Source: Thamnaconus septentrionalis
Taxonomy: Eukaryota > Chordata > Actinopteri > Tetraodontiformes > Monacanthidae
Direction of reading: 5' to 3'
Assembly (NCBI GenBank): GCA_009823395.1
Contig: CM020502.1
Coordinates: 811,001-875,000 of the forward strand
Length of the DNA stretch: 64,000 nucleotides
Shown: piece by piece, positions 22,761 to 35,540 of the stretch
Numbering within the stretch: the stretch's first letter is position 1
Layout of the letters: each line of letters opens with the position of its first letter
Translations under genes and position numbers: made by a program
The notes under the pieces: generated by a model
The model's input: only the letters and a program-made list of their open reading frames with translations
Told to the model about the DNA's origin: nothing
Databases searched by the model: none

Positions 22761-24103
22761 CGTGGATTTTCAGAGCCAAGCCGTGAGAAATGTGACACTG
22801 ATAATGTGGCTATTTAACTTGCCCATGCTGAGCATGAGGCCATTACTTTTAATCGCAACAACCAGCACAGAGAAAGTTTACCGACTAGACTGACAATGAA
22901 AGACAAGAACAGAAGTTGATTCTCTCCTCAAGGAATCTTATATTCTTTTTACGCAATGGCGCATTAAAAAAAAAAAGTTTCCACATTTCCTTGATAAGGA
23001 CAGGCCCCCTCAAAACACAACCAGGCCACCCCAAAATTATCACAGGATACATTCTGAATCCTGTCAAAATGACCTTGCTGATGACAGTAAATAGCGTAAG
23101 CCAGTTGAGAAGGTAAATATTTTGTTTTGGACCTGTTGAGTGAGGTGCAAACTGTAACTGTCAGTATACTGTTTTGTATGACAGAATACCTTTCGTGAAA
23201 TAACTTCTCTTGTTAAACATAAAAGCCACAACAAAGTGTTGCTGCCTCTCATTATGAGTGCAATAAATACATTAATGCCACATTTGCCTATTTTTGTGGC
23301 TCTCAGTCTGAGTGAAACTATAGTAGTATGCCAAAATCACATTGCTTTTCTTTGTAAGTGAACATTTCAAAACTGATCATTAAATACTTTAATAAAATCA
23401 AGTTTTTCTTCTTTTTTTTTTTTAACTCTAACTATGCATCAGACAGGACATTTAATTTAATCCACTAGCAACAAGCCCGTTTAGATTAAATAGGGCTGGT
23501 TACAACATCATTAAAATAGGGCATGACGCTGGACTCGAAAGGAATCAAAGGCAAGGCAAGGGATTTTACCATGACAATGTGGCATTTCTTCAAAAAGGTG
23601 GCTCAATGTGACTTTAACTAGAATATCAATTGAAATAAAATAAAAAATTGATTGGCCAGGTGTTCACTTCCAAACATCACGACTCAACTCCGTCCTCTGG
23701 TTTCATGATTTTCAATGCTGGCATCCATAGTGGCTATTCTTGTTCTCAAATGAGTGGTGATAATATTACATATATTACAGTGATCAGGTTGTGGTCACTT
23801 TTGCTTTTCTGCCTTAGCTGCATGGGACATGTCACACCAATGTGAAAAGCGTGATCTGCAGTAAGAAGTAGAAGGTAGGTGAGGGTGTCTGTGGAGAAAT
23901 GCTGCTGTCAAGTTATCGCACTGAAGGCACTTTAGAGCACCACATGTGGACTTGCATCATATTCCACTGGGCATTGAAGACTCACACCAGAATGGTGAAA
24001 CAGAGCCAGTGAGCTAGTTTATCATCTGTTGGGTAGAGTTGCCTTTTAAAAATTGAATGATTGTTTCTGTGCTGAGTGAGCCACATTTATAAATACGATT
24101 CAT

Positions 24104-24104
<1 letters not shown>

Positions 24105-24139
<35 letters not shown>
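24105..24139. repeat. (AC)n microsatellite
   Basis: About 17 uninterrupted AC units in slc16a7 intron 1. Confidence 0.95.
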
Positions 24140-24144
<5 letters not shown>

Positions 24145-24640
24145 TCAAGTTATTTTTACAGCTCATCAGCTGACCAGAAGTCAAGCATCCGCTATTCTGG
24201 CAAAACTCAAGTTTTTCCCGACGTTTCAGGACGCAAAGTTAAGATCCCAGTTGTGGCTGAGGCTCGAAACAACAGAGCCTTTCTTCATCCCCCTGCGGCC
24301 CAGTCATATGATGCTGCTGATTAGGACAGTGGCCGGATGGAGCCGGTCGGGATACGGGCCTGCAAGAAGGACACCGTCCACGAAGACGTCCACGAGTGGA
24401 CCCGAGTACAAATTTGTAGATATATATACACGGTGACCTATTAAATGGTCTGCTGATGTCACGAGGGAAAAAAAGGTTCCTGAACGCTTCACAATATCGC
24501 AACTGAGCGGTCCGGCCGGCCGCGAGGTTCCAGTCATCCAATAAACGCTTCGTTCCGGCACGTTTCGACCCGCGTCACACAGCAGACACAACAAACACTC
24601 ACGAGGAAAAACAAAAATAACGTTAAAATGTTCGTCCTAC

Positions 24641-24930
24641 CTTGATGCGGAGGGACGGATGGTTCTCCTGCGTTGAGTTCCCGCGCCGGTTGCCGGCTCC
24701 AGTGACCTTGGATCGGAGTGATGTCTTCGTGGCTGTCTCGCGCGCGCGAGCTGTTGTGCGTTCAGTGCGAGTCGCGTATGTTTGCGTGCGTCGTGAAGCC
24801 CTGTGTGTGGATTTCCGGCGTGACGCGCCGCCTGACGTGTAGCCGCGAAGCTCTGAATGCGTCGTTGTACGTCCGCTCAAAGCAAACGCGCCTGGAAGCG
24901 CAGTGCGCCTATTACAAGAGTTACGGTAAG
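24641..24930 (-). promoter_or_regulatory. slc16a7: CpG-rich promoter and non-coding exon 1 of slc16a7 (inferred)
   Basis: The stretch is strikingly CpG-rich against an AT-rich surround and ends on the minus strand in a consensus donor (CATCAAG|GTAGGA). MCT genes usually begin with non-coding exons in such islands. There is no TATA-like sequence and no ATG on the minus strand in the last 200 bases, so no upstream ORF is predicted. The transcription start cannot be placed; somewhere around 24850-24900 is a guess. A CGCGCGCGAG run lies at about 24740. Confidence 0.6.
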
Positions 24931-25096
24931 ACTTGGCACTTTACCCGGGATTGACGCTCTAATGTGTGTTTTGCAGCGTCAGACTTATTTAGTGCTAGGA
25001 CTCACTTTCCATCGTCTGGGTTGCCAAGCGGAGTGGACGAGAGCGAGAACCAGGCACTGACTACTATGTTCCCAATGCTTTAATCTAGGATCACGT

Positions 25097-26555
25097 GACT
25101 AGAATAGAATAGAAGAATATAATAGAATAGAATAGCCTTTATTGTCCTTGTACAGGGCATAGATATCTAGTACAGGGTACAATAAGATTAGAATTGCAAC
25201 TCCCTTTGGGGAGCAACAGCAAAGCAACAGCAAGAGCATTAAGAAAAACACATTAAATATATGTACATCTAAACACAATAGCAGCATGAGTCTGTACAGG
25301 TGCCAGAGTGATATGTGTAGGCAGATAAGAGAATGGTTATTGCACAATGAGTGTATTAGTTATTGATACAAAAGTACCATTTATAGCACGATGATCAATG
25401 TGATCAGTATTTGTGTGGATAGAGGGAGTGGACAGGTTCAACTGGCTCTGTGATTGTTGACTACAGTGATAGCTCTTGGGATGAAGCTATTCCTGAGTCT
25501 ATTTGTTCCGGTTTTGTGTGACCTGTACCGTTGACCCGATGGCAGCAGGTCAAACAGGTGATTACTGGTGTGGGAGGAGTCCTCGATGATGTTGCCAGCT
25601 CTGCTGAGGTAACGAGAGTTGGCAATGTCCTCCAGGCTGGGCAGAGAGCGGCCAGTGATCTTCTGGGCCGTGCTGATGACCCTCTGCAGCGCTCTCCTGT
25701 TTGCTGCTGAGCACCCCGCGTACCACGCTGTGATACAGTACCCCAGGATGCTCTCTATGGTGGCTCTGTAGAAGGTAAACCAGCAGCTTCTCCTCCAGGT
25801 TGTTCTTCCCGAGCACTCTCAGGAAGTGGAGCCGCTGCTGAGCCTTCTTCACCACCATTGTGGTGTTTGCAGTCCAGGAGAGATCATCAGAGATCTGCAC
25901 ACCCAGGAATCTCATGGAGTGGATCCTTTCCGCCCAGACACCGTGGATGTAGAGTGGGGCCGGGTCTGCTCCGCCCTTCCTGAAATCCAAGATTAGTTCT
26001 TTTGTTTTTGTGGTGTTCAGTTGGAGGTTGTTAACTGAGCACCACGCTGTCAGTCTGTTGACCTCATCGCTGTAGTCGGACTCATCCCCTCCTGAGATAA
26101 GTCCCATCACCGTGGTGTCATCCGCAAACTTAATAATGGTGTTTGAGAGATGGGTTGGGGAGCAGTCGGATGTGTAGAGCGTAAACAGGAGGGGACTCAA
26201 AACACATCCTTGTGGAGAGCCGGTGCTGAGTGTGATGGTGCTGGACAGGTGGGGACCGAGTCTGACAGACTGTGATCGATTTGTCAGGAAATCTACAATC
26301 CAGGCAGATGGGGGTGGAGAGACCTAGGTGAGACAGTTTCTGGACCAGGATCTCCGGGATGATGTGGTTGAATGCTGAGCTGAAGTCCAGGAAAAGCATC
26401 CTTACGTAGCTTCCCTGGTGCTCCAGATGACTCAGCGCGGTGTGGAGCGCTGTAGTGATAGCATCTTTGGTGGATCGGTTTGCACTATAGGCAAACTGGT
26501 GGGGGTCCAGAGTGGGAGGTAGACACGTGGTCACCTTCTGTTTGTTTGATAATCA
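25097..26555 (-). pseudogene. 5'-truncated LINE reverse-transcriptase relic (jockey/CR1/Rex1 group)
   Basis: On the minus strand the fragment encodes the second half of a reverse transcriptase: [45 protein letters not shown], the catalytic [21 protein letters not shown], then the thumb region and C-terminus. The reading frame is broken at least twice: near 26312 (two bases appear lost between ATCTGC and CTGGATT) and near 25780 (before TTCTACAGAGCC). It ends in a 3' terminus with ACAATAAAGGC and an ATTCT-type tail at 25097-25137. Upstream (right) it is cut near the (TG)n array at 26563. A dead, 5'-truncated copy; clade naming is from memory. Confidence 0.88.
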
Positions 26556-26559
26556 AAGC

Positions 26560-26562
<3 letters not shown>

Positions 26563-26600
<38 letters not shown>
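26563..26600. repeat. (GT)n microsatellite
   Basis: Nineteen GT units directly beside the truncated 5' side of the LINE relic. Confidence 0.95.
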
Positions 26601-26602
<2 letters not shown>

Positions 26603-29600
26603 AAAGTGGCTTCGATGTTCTTACAGCTGACACTCACAGCAGCGATGACTAAATTTCTATTCTCTTCAAATTGTAATGGGAAAGAATATGTGGAAATTAT
26701 GAAAAATTGCAGACAGAGAACATGACGCAATGTTGCAGCGATGTACGGTGCAAAGTTTGTTCACCCTTATGTTACGTATTAATAACATATTTAGTTTCAA
26801 TCCCCACCCACTCACCCACCCCTGACATTACAGTTGGTAGAAAGATCAATAATATTTTGAATTAAATTAATAATTACTAAATGAAAGTATTTTGGGTCGA
26901 ACTGGGACTCAAATTCGTGCGCAGTTCTGCCCTAACATCCGGACTTCCAGTGAGCCTCATCCCACTGTGGTAAGTGTAGTTTGTACACTCAAGAGAAATG
27001 TACAATTTACCTTAACCCTAGGAATGCGCGTGCACTGTAAAACGTGGGGGGAGGCGAATTTCTCCGCGAAGATGCTGGACGCTGGACTGCGCAGTGGCGA
27101 GCTCGCCTCCCAGTCTATTTTAGACAGACGCTCAGATGCTAGTGACTCTGATGTCACTAGCATCTCCTGACCACTCCTCCTCCACTTAGGGCTGTGCAAG
27201 TGTTTACGTGCTCTGACGTCACTCTCACTCGCTCAGACACCACGGTGGGATTACCTGTGTAACAGTCAGAAAGACAACAATAAGAAAGAAAATAGTGCAT
27301 ACACACACACATAATTAAAAAAAGAAAAAATGGAAATCCCAGTGCTGATTGTTACTCTGAAATGTTTTTGTTTTGATTGCTTCTTTTGTCAGAAAAAGCA
27401 AGCATTTACTTTTTCTCAAATTAATTTTCATCCGACCCCTGAAGGACTTTATTTCTTTCTCTTCTCAAAAAATAAATAAATAAATAAAGTTAAAGGATGG
27501 GCTCTAAGATACAAAGTAAAATAAAAAAAAAGTCATCAGAATCCTCTGTTTGGAGCAAAATTAGGTGATTTGGGTGACAGATTATGGGACCAGATTATTA
27601 TCATCATTTTTATTATGGGAACACCTTTCTCCTCTGGGCGAGATGCACCGTTTGTTGAAAATCCTTAAATTAGCATTAGCCGCATGGCAAAGCCACCCAT
27701 CTCCTGCCATCTGTGTGCTTTTTGATTTCGCACACTTTGTCAATTTCAACATCCACCAAAAGGGATTTAGGATGAAGCTGATCTTAATTTATATGCAACT
27801 CAAAACAGCCCACACTCCCCAAAAGAAATCAAACAGATTCAAATATGAGCTAAGGAGGCCAGAGGGAGCGGTGGTTGCATCTTTTAAATCTCTTTTGGTG
27901 AGATTTCATGCAGCTCAACTCCAATATTCACCATTGCAGAGGGACATGTGTTTTTGTCCCGAGTGACCTTTTGCATGCGCAAAGCTGCTGGCATTGCAAT
28001 CTCAATCTGGGTCATTTGAGCTCAAACCCTCTGGATTAAATGTGACAAGGGTTTGAGTGAAGTCATTGCATGCAGTGATATACACTGAGGCTGACCTCAG
28101 CAAAATGAAAGCACATGTTTTGCCTGGTATCTGTACACAGATATGAAGATGTGGAAAAATCTTCATTTTGGGACAATAAATCTCTGCTCTGCTGACCTAT
28201 AATGCCATTATGGTTTGAATGACAGGCCCAAGCACATGAAAATCATACAAATAGAGTAGACGTGGCTTTGAAAACTCTGGTTAGACAAAAAACACTGTTC
28301 CATGCCAACATGCTGATAAATTTATCAGCAGGTTGACCATAAAAAAGATTTTCTTAAAACATTAACTGACTCACCGTTGTGTGTCTTCTGATGGCCCTGT
28401 GGATTTGATCAAACTGCTCCCACACCATGAAAACTAAACAAACCCCACCATGCCAGGACAGAATGTCCATTTTTGGTACTTGGTGTTTGTGTATTGACAT
28501 CTACTAGTCTGGCATACATGCCAGGGCCATTGTAGTTCAATCAAATGATAGAATTTTGTTGGGGGGTGATGGTCTCAAGTGAGAGGAATTGAAAGGGGTG
28601 TGGTCAATTGCCTGATTCAAATGTCACATTTCATTCTGTTCTTTGCACCACACTGTGGATCAGATCAACACCCGTCAATGTTATCTATTTCTTCATTTAT
28701 GTATGTATTTATTTAGTTACTTAATCTCAGTCTGTTCTTATGAGCTGAATATTCTAAAATAATCGGGCAAGCAGCGCCTTGACGAGGCATTGGTTTAAAA
28801 AAAATGATCATGTTCGTCAGACTAAAATTAGACTCATACGCTCATCAGCCTCTTAATTAGGTCAATTTTTTCTGAAACTAACAAGCTGAAAATGAGAATA
28901 TTGCCACAAATTGTACAGGAGTAGCCAATACTTGAGTCAATTATCTTTTTCATACTGAGATAATAGCTTAAACACAATTTTGAGGTAAGTGTGTTTGATG
29001 TTGGACAGAAACAGGAGATAAATATCACACATTCTGAAAAAAAAACAATATCACTAAAAACAGGACATTGGTGAGGCTCATCTTGGTCTTGGGTTTTGCA
29101 ATATCCCACGGCAAACTGCAACTCTGACCTTCACATTTGATACTTTGAAAAGAATCCGGTGCACCGTGAGAATTCCCATGAATCTCACTGTTTTAAAGTC
29201 CATACATTTGCTTCAGGTCACGGATGAAAACAAAAATGTGGGAGCTCCCAGAATCCAAAAAGAAACCTGAGGCGGGAGGATGGTGTGGTTACTGGGAGAG
29301 TGGAGGGAAAACTGGGAGAGCACAATCCAGGAGACACCATTAGAAAAAATATATCCTGAAAGCAAATTACGAGTATTTATTTTTAAACTTTTCTCACACG
29401 TCTCCAGAACTCCTTGGAGAATATGAGGCAATACAAATTCACTGAATAATAAAAAAAAATAGATTAAAGTTATTTGCATAATTTATCACTAAATGATTGG
29501 ATAATTTAACCTTTAATGTCAAAAAAACATGATCTCATGTGTTTTAATGTAGTTCGTCACAGCTTCCGTATTTAATGAAACATCTGCTGCCTTTATAACT

Positions 29601-31993
29601 AGAGCTCAGATTTATTCCAGTTTTTTTTCTTATATGTATGTCACATTCCAGCTGCTCGATTGTCACTCCACACTCGGTGGAACCAATGCGCAAAAAACAC
29701 ATAAGCAAAGAAAAAAAAAAAACACCTCATGCAATTCATGGATTAAACATTGCCTGGTTTGGTTTTCCATGCAATCGTAATCACGGATAATAATCCTGAG
29801 TTCATGAAGGTAATGGTCAGATCAGGGGCAGACCTGTTTACATGACAACCGCCAGCAACACCCGGATCATATTCCTGTATACATGACACCCTGTAGCAGC
29901 CGCAAGCCTGCCAAAGTACACACACACACCTTGGGCCTGTTACCGTTCCAATGTGCAGCTAATTTACTTAACTGTGTGCGTGCGTGCTGGCGTGTGTGCG
30001 TGTGTGTGAATTGTTGTTTGTCTTTCTATGCGGCCATGTGATGAACTGGACTTGTTGCTACAGCAAACCTCTGCGATCCTGAAAGCAAGTATGGAAGATT
30101 ACTGAAGTCAATCAAGGTGTAAAAATTCCACATCTCTCCAAAATTATGAGCTTTGCCGATGTTATGCCATGTTTTTCAAGGGACAATGACCCTTTGCCTA
30201 TTCTGCATAGAAGGGTGTGGCTAGTATACCAAACACAACATATTACCAGTGGTATCCTAAAGATGGGCTGGACCCATAGAGTCGTCGTCCATGTCGTGCC
30301 CCAGCCTGAATGTATATGTACACAAAAGCATGGCAGTGTACTTAGTAGTAATAGTGTAGTCTTAGTGTATATATGACCAAATGTTCAATTATTTTGACTA
30401 ATTGTACTCGCACATTAAAAGCACACAGAGGGTGGAGGAAATGCATGCTGAGCCGCTGTAAACTTAAATAACAAACTATAACTATAAAATTTGTTCCATG
30501 GCCAAATATCTTACTTATTACATGTGTCGTGAAAAGAATTGCTGGTATGAGATATGAAAACAACCAGAAGTTGTTTTCATACAACTGTTTTCATGAAGTC
30601 ACCGTGCAAGTAGTCAACTGAACTGTGATTTAAGCGACTCTGTTGTATTCATCTATTTGGAAAACTGATTCTGGAAGAGTTAGCGACTCAGCCCCGCCGC
30701 AGCTGAACTGAGTTTTGTGTGTACGGTCAATGCAGACCGCCTGAGAATTGGATTTAAACTGAACATCAGCAACGTCTGTTTCCAGAAAAAAACATGACTT
30801 TAGTTGACTTTAATGACTTTGATTATGCCGGACATACAACAGCCCTTGTTGCGAGTTAATACAGGAGTTTTTTTTCTTGAAACGACCACGCAGCACACAC
30901 AAAAAAACGAGGCATCGCAAGATTTACAAAAAAAAAAAAAAAGGCACTGCCAGCAGGGGGCAGTACTGATGAATCTGAAAGGTCTGAGGGTACCTTTGCA
31001 TTTTTTTTTCTATTCTCCCATAGATTACTTGCATAGTTAAAAACATAGTTAAAACACGAGTCAAAACCTAGATTATTATTGGTTCTTTCATGAAATTGAA
31101 TTACAGTGCACTGAGAACAGTGCATAAAACTAAATATGTCTTACTAGAGCATACTGTGCATATCAGCATTCCTATCTGTGAGCACGCATTGCTGACAGTT
31201 TTGGTCATTCTGTCAATGGTATATATAATATTTTAACATGCTGCAAGAGGCGTTGAAACAGTAGCACATCACAGCACAACACAAAGGAAATGACAGAGGT
31301 GAGTAGAAAAAAATTAATTAACCGTGACGTCATGTAATGTTCTGCAGACAGGATTAATAATTGTTTGAAATATTGAGCAGCACACTGTATCAGAGTCTGA
31401 GCTTTGTGGTAGTTTCAGATCAGTTTCAGAGATCAAAGTTGGACAGAATTGAAAAGAATCTGTTAAATTACCAAATGTTTGGACTATTTAAAAAGTATTA
31501 ACTTTGACCCCTTTTTGTGTTTTAATTGCATGGTAATACAGGAAAATTTGGGGTAAAAAATATCCAGAATGCACCAGTAATGTACTATAACCTTTCCGGA
31601 CCTCTAAACAGCCTTCAATCTGTCTAGCTACTTATTACACAACATGTTGTCTGACAAGGTGATTAATCAAAGAAATTCACAAACAAATGTGTCTGACTCA
31701 TGAATGATGACCACTGAATGTTCAGCTTTAGTGAAAGTTTGTATTTAAATTGTCCTCTTCATCATGCCGACCACATTTTGACATCAAGTGGCCAATATGA
31801 CGGGCGAGTTAAAGGTTAGATGAGTTATTGAGAAGTTGACGTGTTTGGACAGTTTTGATAAATTCAAATGAAGAAATGGCCACCCACGCTACTGCCTAAA
31901 TACTGCATTTACACAATATAATATGACTGTAGGATCTATTACATTTCTAGTAAATTTCACCCAATACATCTCAAACTTTTTGTGAGTGATGTA
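26601..31993. other. Intergenic stretch, no gene seen
   Basis: No supported coding sequence. A small perfect hairpin sits at 27135-27164 (12-bp stem, 6-base loop) and another at 30553-30581 (12-bp stem TATGAAAACAAC, 5-base loop). About 27560-27900 looks single-copy and rich in E-box and homeodomain-like words and may be a conserved non-coding element. 29970-30110 resembles the 3' half of the local SINE family in decayed form. Confidence 0.5.
29970..30110 (+). mobile_element. Decayed SINE 3' fragment
   Basis: The order GAATTGTTGTTTGTCTTTCTATG, GCCATGTGATGAACTGG and ACTTGTTGC follows the 3' part of the SINE copies at 1.3 and 12.6 kb, with a (GTGC)n-like expansion before it. The copy is short and diverged. 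Confidence 0.55.
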
Positions 31994-33172
31994 TATAGTA
32001 TCAGGGCCGGCCCAAGCCTCCATGGGGCCCAAAGCACAATTTGATTTTGGGGCCCTTTATTTCAGCCAATATTGATTGTTGATCATTCACACACCTACAA
32101 TGAGTTCAATGCAGCTCTGGCAGTGTTGTTTACATCCTATTGACGGCCTGACATGTCTTTACACATGTATGTATTACAAGTTGAAATTATGCTGTTGCTG
32201 TATCTTCAAAGGTAAAATAATCAGAAACATAAGTAATACCAATGCAAACTTAATACGAATAATTTCAATTAATGCATAATGGATCACGTCCAGGGTGTCA
32301 CATATGGTTTTCAATCTCAAAGGGTAGCACATCCAGCTACAAGAGTGTCCTGGGGTTGATATACACAACATTCCAAGTGATAAAGCACACAGTGAGGTAT
32401 ATCATCTAGTCTTACTGAAAGAAGGTAGACAATGTTCTTATTGTAAATGTGTCATCTGGTTTATTATTTTTGGTTTCAAAAAAGTGCAACAGCAAGGTGC
32501 AACAATAAGTTGTAGTGCAAGAACAACAAAAACATGCAACAACAACAAATAACACTTATATAAAATAATAAATTCAATTGTACAAAAACAGACAGAATAA
32601 AATAAGAAATAAATACCACGCAAATAATTAATGACATAAATGAACAGTTACCTGAAACAAGGTAACACAAATGGTCTAAAAAAAACCAAATATAAAGTTG
32701 AATAATTAGGTCTTAAAACCACCCACTCCTAAAATCTGTGCTTCCTGGCTTTTCTAGAGGCAAAGTCACTTATGACATCACTGTAAGAAATCTGATGGCC
32801 AACTTTGTTGATCATACTAATCACTGCCAGTCCACTCAGTCTTTCTTGTGCCATGGAAGATCTCAAGTAGTTCTTTATCAATTTGAGCTTGGAAAAGCTC
32901 CGCTCTGCAGAAGCAACTGTCACAGGGAGAGTGCAGGCTATCCGTAGAGGTAGAGGCATTAAGAATCACTAGGTCTACATCAGCAGCTGCACTCTGTTGA
33001 AAGTGTGTTTTTGTACAATAATATATCTTTGATCAAATAGAAATCATCATTTATACATGGAAAATCTTATTATTATTATTTTTTTTTATTGCTCTTGGGG
33101 GCCCCCTAGTGGCCTCGGGGCCCTAAGCCGTCGCTTACTTCGTTTATGCCTTGGGCCGGCTCTGTATAGTAT
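31994..33172 (-). mobile_element. hAT DNA transposon, internally reduced, with perfect 8-bp target duplication
   Basis: Terminal inverted repeats CAGGGCCGGCCCAAG (32002 onward) and, read from the right end at 33164, CAGAGCCGGCCCAAG differ at one base. Identical 8-bp direct repeats TATAGTAT flank the element at 31994-32001 and 33165-33172. The 8-bp duplication and CAG-type ends define the hAT superfamily. The element proper is 1163 bp, far below the length of an autonomous hAT, and keeps only the last part of a transposase gene (32729-32959, minus strand). It should therefore be immobile unless helped by a transposase from elsewhere. Confidence 0.93.
32729..32959 (-). pseudogene. hAT transposase C-terminal dimerisation domain remnant
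   Basis: 76 residues with LRIACTLPVTVASAERSFSK and the following LKLIKNYLRSSMAQERLSGL segment, the conserved hAT dimerisation block, ending DFASRKARKHRF before a stop. The catalytic core (DDE) upstream is missing, so this is a relic rather than a gene, although the remaining frame is undamaged. Confidence 0.9.
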
Positions 33173-33743
33173 ATATACTTAACGAAAAGAAAAGCTTGTA
33201 GTTGCAGCAAGAGCAGTCAGAAACAAATGCTAAAAGGTAAAATGACCTTCGATAAGGTATAAAGTAGAATTGAAATGCTAATGAAGGCAGTGTAATTGCA
33301 GAATCATTGCTATAGTTACTAGCTGAGAATTGATTCATCCAGCAAGGGAACCCAGGGAAACCTGGACCTTTATTCCTTACATAAATTTGGATTCTCCCTC
33401 GCTATAATGCAACGCACCCTATTGCAGCATGGCGAAAGACTGCTGACATATTCATTCTCGACTCTACTCATATCTGGGTGCACAAATCAAGCTTTACTTT
33501 GTGGCAACACGAATGAGGAAAATAGCATTAGTCGGGGGGTTAGCTGGTGGGAATTCCGCAACTCTGAGTCAACACCGACGAGGAGCGACAGGCTCAGCTA
33601 CACACTACCACCATGTGTGCCACACAGCTGCAGCTCTGAATCAAACAACCTGAAACTGCACCGGCCCTGCACTATCTGACCTCTAGAGGTCGCTGTGCAC
33701 CAGAAATCTGCCACACACACAACACACACAAGTGAAAAAAAAC

Positions 33744-33778
<35 letters not shown>

Positions 33779-34714
33779 AAGAATGAGACCACCACCGCAG
33801 GAAGAGGCTCTCTCCACACCTTGATGTTTACCTTTCCTGTCAGCTTGTTTCCACAAAGGACGCTCACAGCCGACTGTTGGGGTCAGGGTGGAGGGGAGAG
33901 ACTGCAGCTGCGCGTTGCTTCATTTTCACCTCAACACCTCCCCATGGGGGTGGAGGTAAAGTGAGTCATCCAACAGCTGGATCCGCAAGAAAAAAAAAGG
34001 CAGCGTGACCCGTCTTGCGCTGATCCCCCCGGTCCACATGAGCACCGGAAGAAGCCACAGCCCTGATGAGAAATAAAAGTTAATGTCAAACTTTGAAGCT
34101 GTTGTTGTAACATCAGAAATGCAACTTGCACATTCATTCATTATTTATGACAATCGGCATAGACATCAAAAGTAATGTTTATGCCAGATTTGGCATTGAG
34201 CTAATTTCCATCTATCTTTATAGCCCAGTTAACATAAAACACATGACAACACAAGACAAAACCATCATCTAGAATATATTTAAAATAATGCTTACAAATC
34301 ATGCAATTTTAAAGTGCATTATTAAGACCCAGGTGCAGTAGAATCATTTTAAATTGCAGTGGAGGAGTTGTACTATGCAATGTACAATAATCAGACTAAA
34401 TAATATAAAAAGGAAAAAAATAAATAAAGGAAGAAGATGATGTTAGTTGAGCTGTTGAGTGCTTCCATTGGAACGTTGTGTCAACAAATGAACAGCCCGG
34501 TCAGTGGTAAACTTGGTAACTTGAGGGTGTTTTTTATTTTAATTTTTAATTTTTATTTTTTTGTGCAGAGCAAAAGCACAGATGTCAATAAGGATGAAAC
34601 TACACACTGACTTGGATGTTGCCAAATGAGGAAATAGAAAATATTTAATTTAGGTGTATAGTATGACTATTTTAAAGTTAAAAATTGTAAATGAATAACT
34701 TTGCTTGATCACCC
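33173..34714. other. Intergenic stretch, no gene seen
   Basis: Nothing beyond the microsatellite and AT-rich sequence was recognised. The open frames here overlap on both strands and resemble no known protein. Confidence 0.45.
33740..33780. repeat. (TG)n-(AG)n composite microsatellite
   Basis: A (TG)n block passes directly into (AG)n at about 33763. Confidence 0.85.
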
Positions 34715-35340
34715 AGATTTCAACGCCACAAATCTTGCTCACTGCTGTGCTTTACTGAGAGCTGGTTACATTCATCGGTGTCGGACTCTGCCTGTGAAAT
34801 TGACGGCTTCACTTTGGTGAGATCAGACAGAGGCACCAGCACCTGTAAGAGCAAAGGGGAGGGGGGATCTGCATTCATGTAAACAGCCAGTGGTGCCATC
34901 AATACACCATAAAGGGCAGGATCTGTGATGAAGACGTTGAAATCTTGTACCTGACTTTAAGACCGGTCTATTTGCAGAGAGAATTTGGATGCGTGCTGCT
35001 GTTTGTGGTGTACCCACCTCCCAGTCGCAATGCGAAGCGAGCAACAGCTACTGTCGCAGACTGTGTCCACACGCTGCAGCAACAGCATCCGGAGGCTCCA
35101 GCAATTGTCGTTGGAGATATGAACCAGTGAAATCGGACTTAACAGTGCCAGGATTTAACCAATATGTGAAGGGCGAAATGAGGTATAATAAACTGTTGGA
35201 CAAATGCTTTATAAATGTGGAGGGAGCATATGTGTCAAGGATTAGACCACCAATAGCCAAGTCAGACCATAATGTGGTTCATCTCATACCTACTTATAAA
35301 TCCAAATTGAAACGCTCCAAACCAGAGAAAAAAGTAGTAG
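34715..35340 (+). pseudogene. LINE endonuclease-domain relic
   Basis: Plus-strand frames encode the apurinic-like endonuclease of a jockey-group LINE: CFTESWLH, GFTLVRSDRGTS, GGICIHVNSQW, LRPVYLQREFGCVLLFVVYPP, AIVVGDMNQ (catalytic Asp/Asn motif), NKLLDKC and KSDHNVVHLIPTYKS (catalytic His motif). At least two frameshifts interrupt it: within the G run near 34861 and near 35129, where one base appears lost after the GDMNQ codons. It stops abruptly at about 35340. It may be the same LINE family as the relic at 25.1-26.6 kb, but on the opposite strand and from a different part of the protein. Confidence 0.88.
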
Positions 35341-35540
35341 TTTTTTTATTTTTCCACAGATGTTCTGTTATTTTAACAACATTCCTCAGCATGTTTTTTC
35401 TAATACATGGGTGACTGTCACAAGTTTCATTTCTAAAATATAAGTTTCACAAAATTGTCGTATACTTACATATACAACTGGTATTGGTGTGTGGTAGTGG
35501 TACATATTTTATGAGTATAAGTAGAGTGCTCAATCCTGGT

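Larger units (their letters stand above)
16237..24640 (-). other. slc16a7: slc16a7 first intron (inferred)
   Basis: About 8.4 kb between the inferred non-coding exon 1 donor (AAG|GTAGGA at 24641/24640) and the exon 2 acceptor. It holds a (TG)n array (20046-20117), two decayed SINE copies (21225-21485 and 22425-22760) and an (AC)n array (24105-24139). No exon-like frame was recognised elsewhere in it. Confidence 0.6.
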
